From contig JBITNC010000001.1 of the NCBI GenBank assembly GCA_050084985.1, forward strand, positions 77,066,001-77,130,000: a stretch of DNA of 64,000 bases, given 5' to 3'. The position numbers were made by a program, and so were the translations under genes. The DNA comes from Nageia nagi. Taxonomy: Eukaryota; Pinophyta. Positions within the stretch are counted from its first letter, which is position 1; every line of letters starts with the position of its first letter. Under the pieces are notes generated by a model that worked only from the letters and a program-made list of their open reading frames with translations, was not told the DNA's origin and made no database searches. Positions 58,635-64,000 of the stretch are shown piece after piece.

Positions 58635-59515
58635 TTTCTAGTTTTTTTGGTATTTTGAAATGGAGCATTCACCATTTAAAATTAAACCTCTCACACCTCA
58701 TAATTATCACACTTGGAAACCATGAATGTTATGGTATTAGCACAAAGAGTACTAAACACACTCATTAAGGAGTAAAAATCACATTCAAATCAGACTATGA
58801 AACTTGGTCATTTGCAAAGGCAACTGGTGAAGCATTTGGGCTAATAAAGTCAAATGTTAGTAAGAGCTTGTGGTTTCATATTGATAGCATAACCACATAA
58901 CATGAAGCATGGGATAAATTGGAATATTTATTTGGTAAATTTGACATAATTAGTGCCATGCAAATTGATGTTTAACTTACTGCTTGTCTCCTAATGACTA
59001 TCCCACCATGATTGATTATCTCACTAAATTTAAGGAGTTATGATTGTTGGGTAGTGGTAAAAATAAGAAAGAGGAAGAATGAATTTATTGTATTTTATCA
59101 AAATTAAAGGGTCCATTACATGTATTTGCTTCAACATTCCTCTCTACAATGGATGTTATGGGTGATAAATTCACAATACCTAAGTTAGAAGAGTTTTGTG
59201 AACGTCTTACAAGGGAAGAGACTAAGATTTCAACTCTTGAGGCATCTTCATCTTCATCTAAGATATTAATAGCATCTAAAGGAAAATAAAATCCCAAACC
59301 TAAGCCTAATTCCACTACACCATAGACATTTCCAAAAGCCCCTAACTTCAAATCCACTCAAGAAAAAGAGAAGCCTACTTGTTCTTATTATGGGAAGCTT
59401 GATCATGTCATTGAAAAATGTTACAAAAATAAGAAAATGATAAAAAGAAGCAAAAATATAAAACTTCTCATGTATCAAGAAAGGCTTTAAATGCTCATGG
59501 GAAGGGACATTTTGT
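58635..59515 (+). pseudogene. Copia gag of C3
   Basis: The frame reads NYHTWKP near 58700, then PTMIDYLTKFKELXLLG and SKLKGPLHVFASTFLSTMD near 59100, and LEEFCERLTREETK. A zinc knuckle follows near 59380 (CSYYGKLDHVIEKC, with one cysteine replaced by tyrosine). Several stops are present. This layout is usual for copia gag. Confidence 0.8.
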
Positions 59516-59830
59516 TTCAAAGAGTTGGATTATGGATTGAGGTGCCTCTCATCATATGAATCCATCTAGAGTATTTTTTCCATCTCTTTATTCTACTTCT
59601 ACTTCTAGTATTAAGGTTCATGATTCCTCTCACATTTATGTGAAAGGGAAAGGGGACATTCCTATTGTAGTTGGTTGCATCCTTGATGTGATTTTAGTTC
59701 CTGATTTCTCTACCAACCTTCTTTCTATGTATCAAATTTATAATACTAGAGGTGGGAGGACTATTTTATTCACACCTGATGATTTTGTGATTTGTAGTTT
59801 GCTAGAGCCATAGTCACTTCTTGCATGAGG
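59516..59830 (+). pseudogene. Copia protease of C3
   Basis: SWIMD-GASHHMNPSRVFFPS holds the family site D-S-G-A with its serine codon changed to a stop. VKGKGDIPI then ILDVILVPDFSTNLLSMYQI complete the fold pattern. Confidence 0.85.
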
Positions 59831-59929
59831 TGATATTGACCATTCCTTGAGGCTCTATCAGTTTGAGCACTTTGATGATATTGATTCAAGTATTGGGTTG
59901 GTTTCCCATCCAAATTCTGTGAGTAGACT

Positions 59930-60880
59930 TTGGAATGAGAGGTTTAGGCACCTCAACTATAGATATTTACAGCAATTGCATTCTCATGATATGGTCACTA
60001 GCTTGCCTAAGTTGTCTTTTTGATGGTGTTTTCCTTATTTATGCCCTTAGGAAACATCAAGACTCTTTTTCTATAGGTAAATCTAATCATGCCTCTTCTA
60101 TTTTAGAATTAGTATATAGTGACTTGATGATCTTTTCACACCCATCCTTCACTAAAGATCGATATGCACTAACTTTTATTGATGATTTTTTGAGATGTAC
60201 TTGGGTGTATTTTTTTAAGTATAAGAGTGATATATTTGCTCAATTAAAATTCTTTAAGACTTTGGTAACGAATTAGTCTTCCAATTACATCAAGAGACTT
60301 CATACAGATAATGGGGGGAGTACTTCAACATTGCATTTTCAGATTTCCTTAAGAAGTATGGAATAATTTATCAACATTCAATCCCTCACAACCCACAATA
60401 GAATGGAGTTGTAGAAAGAAATAATAGAACACTAAAGGAGATGGCAAGTTGTATGATGCACTCCTAATACTTTCCTCCTATCTTCTAGGATGAGGTAGTC
60501 AATTATGCTAACTACATCTAGAATCACACTCTTCATCAAGCACTTGATCATATGACTCCTAAAGAGGCTTGAAGTGGAACCAAGCAAGATGTATCATGCT
60601 TCAGAGTGTTTGGTATTCATGCTTGGGATTACATTTTAAATACCAAGCATAGGGCCTTGAATAAGAAGAGCAAGCATCTCATCTTTATTAGCTATAGTGA
60701 GGATATGAAGGTGTATTTAGTGATCAATCTTGATATCCATAATCTTTTCTTCCACACTCATGTTCAATTTGATGAGCATCTTTTTGATTCCCCTTTTCAT
60801 CTCCTTCATCGATCTTACCTAACTCTTACGACACATCTTTTGAGGTCTTTCATGATGATGATATTCCTAAGGTTGTTGCT
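59930..60880 (+). pseudogene. Copia integrase of C3
   Basis: LWNERFRHLNYRYLQQL is the pre-integrase segment. VYSDLMIFSHPSFTKDRYAL holds the first aspartate and TFIDDFLRCTWVYFFKYKSD follows. HTDNGG holds the second aspartate and NGVVERNNRTLKEMA the glutamate. The C-terminal part FRVFGIHAWDYI and HLIFISYSEDMKVYLVI is readable. The catalytic residues survive, but frameshifts and stops do not allow a protein. Confidence 0.86.
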
Positions 60881-60999
60881 TCCATAGCAGTTATTGATCC
60901 TCCTACACCTACAGCTGCTACTACTCCTCCTATTGATGTTATATCTTCTTCCATTGTTGGTAGTTGCATGCCCAAATGAGCTCATGGTATACTAGAGTG

Positions 61000-61690
61000 G
61001 GATGATGTCATGGTGGCTAAGTATTCTTCCTTGTTGAAGAATAATACTTGGGATCTTATATCTCTTACCCATGGGAGGAATTTGGTTTGATGTAAATGGG
61101 TGTACCAAACCAAGTATGTAGTTAATGGTTCCATTGATAAGTATAAGGCTCATCTTATTATCAAGGGTTTCTCATAGATTAAAGGGATTGACTACTCTAA
61201 TACCTTTGCCCCTATGGCCAAGATGGATTCAGTTTGCCATGTACTTGGTCTTGTTACTGCTTAGGGATGGTCAATTTTTCATATGGATATGAAAAGTGCC
61301 TTTTTGTAAGGTGATTTGCATGAGAAGATCTATATAGAGTAGCCCATCAGTTTTATATAGGATTGCTCACTTGTTTGTAGCCTTAAAAAATCTCTCTATA
61401 GCCTAAAATAAGCTCCTCGGGCATGGTATGAGGATATGGATTCTTTTCTCCTCTCCATTGATTTTGTACAGTATTCCTTTGAATCTATAGTCTATATCTA
61501 GAGACATGGATCAGATAACATTATTTTGGTATTATATGTTGATGATATTCTTCTCATTGAAACCTCCTGCTCTCACATTCAGACAGTTTAGCAGGCTCTC
61601 TTTGAGAGATTTGATATGGAAGATCTTGGACTTGCCCATTACTTTTTTGGTTTTCAAACGACATAAACAGATTCAAGGATTTCCATAGCT
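61000..61690 (+). pseudogene. Copia reverse transcriptase of C3
   Basis: CKWVYQTKYVVNGSIDKYKA, then KGIDYSNTFAPMAKMDSV, FHMDMKSAFL, SLKKSLYSLK with APRAWYE, and the active site Y-V-D-D at 61535-61546. FDMEDLGLAHYFFGF follows. In-frame stops occur at several conserved glutamines, for example SLK-stop-APRAW. Confidence 0.88.
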
Positions 61691-61829
61691 TAGCAAAAAT
61701 ATGCCTTGGATCTTCTTCAATGATTTAAGATAGCAAATTACAATCTTTCTCTGACACTCTTTCAGAGTAGGGTAACTTTTACTTCCACTTGCACTTCACC
61801 ACTGTGTGATGCTACTTTGTATCACTAGT

Positions 61830-62474
61830 TGGTTATGAGTCTTCTATACCTCATCCATACTCAACTGGGTATTTCATGTATTTTTGGGCTTATTTCTTAG
61901 TTTGTACAAACCCCTTATGAGTCTCATTAATAGAAAGCTAATAGGATTCTTTAATATGTGAGGGGCACTACCCACTTTGATCTACATTACATGAGAGGTG
62001 ATCCAATATTGAGTGGATATACATATTCTGATTGGGCTAGTTCTTCTAATGATCATCATTCCACTTTTGGCTATGTATTTTATCTTGGTACTTCTCCCAT
62101 TACTTGGTCATGTAAGAAACAGCAAGCTATTGCACTATCATCAATTGAGGTAGAATATAGAGTAGTTGTTTATGCAAGTTAAGAGGCACTTTGGATTTGA
62201 TAGTTATTGGAGAAGTTTGGCTACCCCTAGTCTTGAACCATAATTCTTTAGTGTGATAACTAGAGTGTGATTCACATTTCACATAATCTTGTTGAACATT
62301 AGCACACCAAACATATTGAGGTCTATATACACTTCATCTAGTAGCATATTCAAGATCACATTCTCATCTTGGAGTACATTCCTACAGAGCAACAGATCAT
62401 AGACATCTTCACTAAATCCTTTAATCACCTCATTTACTTGACTTGCATGGCTTTCTTGGGGTGTGAGAAGTTAT
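61830..62474 (+). pseudogene. Copia RNase H of C3
   Basis: YVRGTTHFDLHYMRGDPILS then GYTYSDWASSSNDHHSTFGY carry the first active-site aspartate. SWSCKKQQAIALSSIEVEYR-like sequence carries the glutamate, then HNLVEH-HTKHIEVYIHFI. The order of the end of copia pol is complete. Confidence 0.87.
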
Positions 62475-62484
62475 CCTTGGAGGG
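62475..62484 (+). promoter_or_regulatory. Polypurine tract of C3
   Basis: CCTTGGAGGG precedes TGTTTATGAG, where the 3' LTR should start. Confidence 0.6.
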
Positions 62485-63428
62485 TGTTTATGAGTAAATC
62501 TTCCTCTCCATCCTCCCTCTTCTACTATGAGATGGTTTTATCTATCTACATTACACATCTATTATTCTATAAGTTCATATGTGTGTTCATAATTTGATTA
62601 TTCGCTCATCATTACATTCTTGTTCGCATTTGTAATTTCACTTATCTTACAATGCTAGTAGCATGCAAATTCTAGGATGTCAGCAATGTACTTGTTCATG
62701 AATGTATGTCTATCTTTTGTGCATTTTATGATTAATGGAATGAATATAGAATCTAAATAAACACATCTGTATTCCTTCTACATGTTATTGCCATATTTTT
62801 AATATATACATCAATATTTACAAAGTAAAGAAATAGTGCATTAATCAACCCCATTTACATTAATCGCATTATTTACCATCTACATTTGGTGAACCCAATT
62901 GTTCTTACAAACCCTAGAATTTTTCATTTTAGGGCATTGCTTTTTCTGAGGAGTCTTGCATTAAAATCCCTTGGTTTTGTTTTCCTTTTTGGTTAAACTA
63001 ACTTTTCTCCAATTTGAAAACTTTTATTGCTTCAAATAAAATTATTTTCTTGAAAAATGTCACTCTAGAAAAACCCTAGTTTTTGAAGGTCATTTTCTTC
63101 AATTTGGTGAGATCTAACATTAGAAAATTTTGTCCAAACATAATACATACAATTGAGAAGTTTTTTTTATTTTTTTAGGTCTTGATTTGCATATTTCAAG
63201 TGATTTTGAAAATATTTTTGTAGAAAAAGTCACCTTGAAAATCATACATTTTGAAGGTATTTTGCAACTATTTGGCAACTTATTTTATGATAAAAACTTG
63301 CCAAACCCATAGGTCATCATAGTAGAGAACTTTTGGAGATTAATTTGAGCCTTTTGCATACATTTCTATAATATTTCTAAAGGTTTTCATATAAAAATAA
63401 TTTTTTCCATCTTCTTGCATTCTCTCAT
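62485..63428 (+). other. Region after C3: possible LTR and second primer-like site
   Basis: TGTTTATGAG ... CATCTACA (62485-62884) has LTR-like ends but does not match the C3 5' LTR. TGGTGAACCC at 62887-62896 looks like a gypsy primer site. No gene is seen here. Either it is the LTR and leader of another element or the resemblance is accidental. Confidence 0.35.
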
Positions 63429-64000
63429 GGATAAGGCATTTAAAAATAGTTTGTTTGAATGTGACAAGTGATTTATTTGCACCTCTTCCTAAACAAGAAA
63501 TGGATTATATGCATAATAGAAAATCTTTTGATGAATTAAGTTTATCAAATTCATGTTTGACTTCTGTGAATGATGATATGCCAATTATTATAGAAAATTG
63601 AGTGCATGATAATGTTATTTCTGATGATATATAGCTAAATTTGATTGTGATGCACATTTAAATTTGGATTCTATGAAAAAGTTTAAAATGAATGATATTG
63701 CATTTGAAAAATTGACACTTCAAAATAATTTCATAAAATTAAAGCACATATGTTAGTAAATCCCTCTTTGATATTTGGAATTTATAATGATCTTGAATTG
63801 AAAGAAAAATATCATGCATTTCTAAGAAAAGAATTAGATAAATTGTTAGAAGATCCATTTGCTAGGCAATATTGTATGCAAAAGTTTGAGAATGAAATTA
63901 TACAAAAGCAACAAAATAAAATATCTTTTCAACCAAAAATTCAACTAAAACTTCAACCAAAACCACAACTTAAACCCCAAATTCAACCAAAACTAAAACA
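63429..64000 (+). pseudogene. Coding-like remnant at the window end, unidentified (possible gag)
   Basis: Frames in series read LFAPLPKQEMDYMHNRKSFD then ELSLSNSCLTSVNDD. After a shift they read KKFKMNDIAFEKLTLQNNFI, DLELKEKYHAFLRKELDKLL and DPFARQYCMQKFENEI. A low-complexity tail of alternating K, P and Q (QPKIQLKLQPKPQLKPQIQP) runs to the end of the window. It follows a possible LTR end and primer site, which would fit the gag of another element. I do not recognise the family, and it is cut by the window end. Confidence 0.4.

Larger units (their letters stand above)
57087..62484 (+). mobile_element. Ty1/copia element, decayed (C3)
   Basis: A probable 5' LTR starts TGTTAGAGTATTAAG at 57087 and ends before the primer site. 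Gag, protease, integrase, RT and RNase H follow in order, then a polypurine tract. I cannot find a second copy of the 5' LTR sequence after the tract, so the 3' end is unresolved. It is a different family from C1/C2. All genes have stops. Confidence 0.82.

Noticed and set aside
1-64000. CRISPR array, bacterial defence system, tRNA or rRNA genes
   Set aside because: The tandem repeats have no CRISPR-like spacers and the context is a plant nuclear genome; I saw no tRNA cloverleaf or rRNA sequence.

Overview
The window looks like intergenic DNA from a large plant nuclear genome. It is AT-rich by eye, has no bacterial-style gene packing, and almost every recognisable protein remnant belongs to a plant transposable element: Ty1/copia, Ty3/gypsy of the type carrying a second RNase H, an L1-type LINE and a MULE transposase with a SWIM finger. 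A gymnosperm or another repeat-bloated seed plant is my best guess, from the density and age of the nested elements; the species cannot be named. I found no convincing host gene, rRNA, tRNA or CRISPR array. The only long intact coding frame is a copia gag.

Layout. 1-640: a pentanucleotide microsatellite and a roughly 60-bp minisatellite. 1270-2405: two segments, each present again in inverted form. 2.7-12.15 kb: a decayed Ty3/gypsy pol on the + strand, split inside its second RNase H by a young copia element (4805-10521) with 500-bp LTRs that differ at five sites, a 5-bp target duplication, an intact gag and no pol. 12.72-27.01 kb: a 14.3-kb Ty3/gypsy element on the - strand with 2.0-2.1-kb LTRs, a second RNase H placed between protease and RT, and a long unidentified region after integrase. 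27.97-28.75 kb: an LTR-like block between a purine tract and a primer-site-like sequence. 29.03-34.5 kb: a copia gag remnant (- strand) split by a non-coding LTR element (29319-33920) that may carry a PPR-gene scrap. 35.65-40.15 kb: a decayed L1 LINE (- strand) split by a solo LTR with a perfect target duplication. 43.1-45.7 kb: a MULE transposase pseudogene. 45.73-53.79 kb: a decayed full-length copia element of the same lineage as the young gag-only one. 54.0-55.5 kb: tandem repeats. 57.09-62.5 kb: a third decayed copia element with gag, protease, integrase, RT and RNase H. 62.9-64 kb: what may be the start of another gag.

The most interesting items concern the copia pair. The gag-only element and its pol-bearing relative share an unusually long (about 3 kb) leader with a well-conserved 440-bp block. 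Upstream of its 3' LTR the gag-only element carries seven tandem units, each able to fold into a short hairpin, with paired compensatory changes between units. This looks like a non-autonomous element keeping gag and RNA signals while depending on a pol-bearing partner. All comparisons were made by eye without alignment or database searches.
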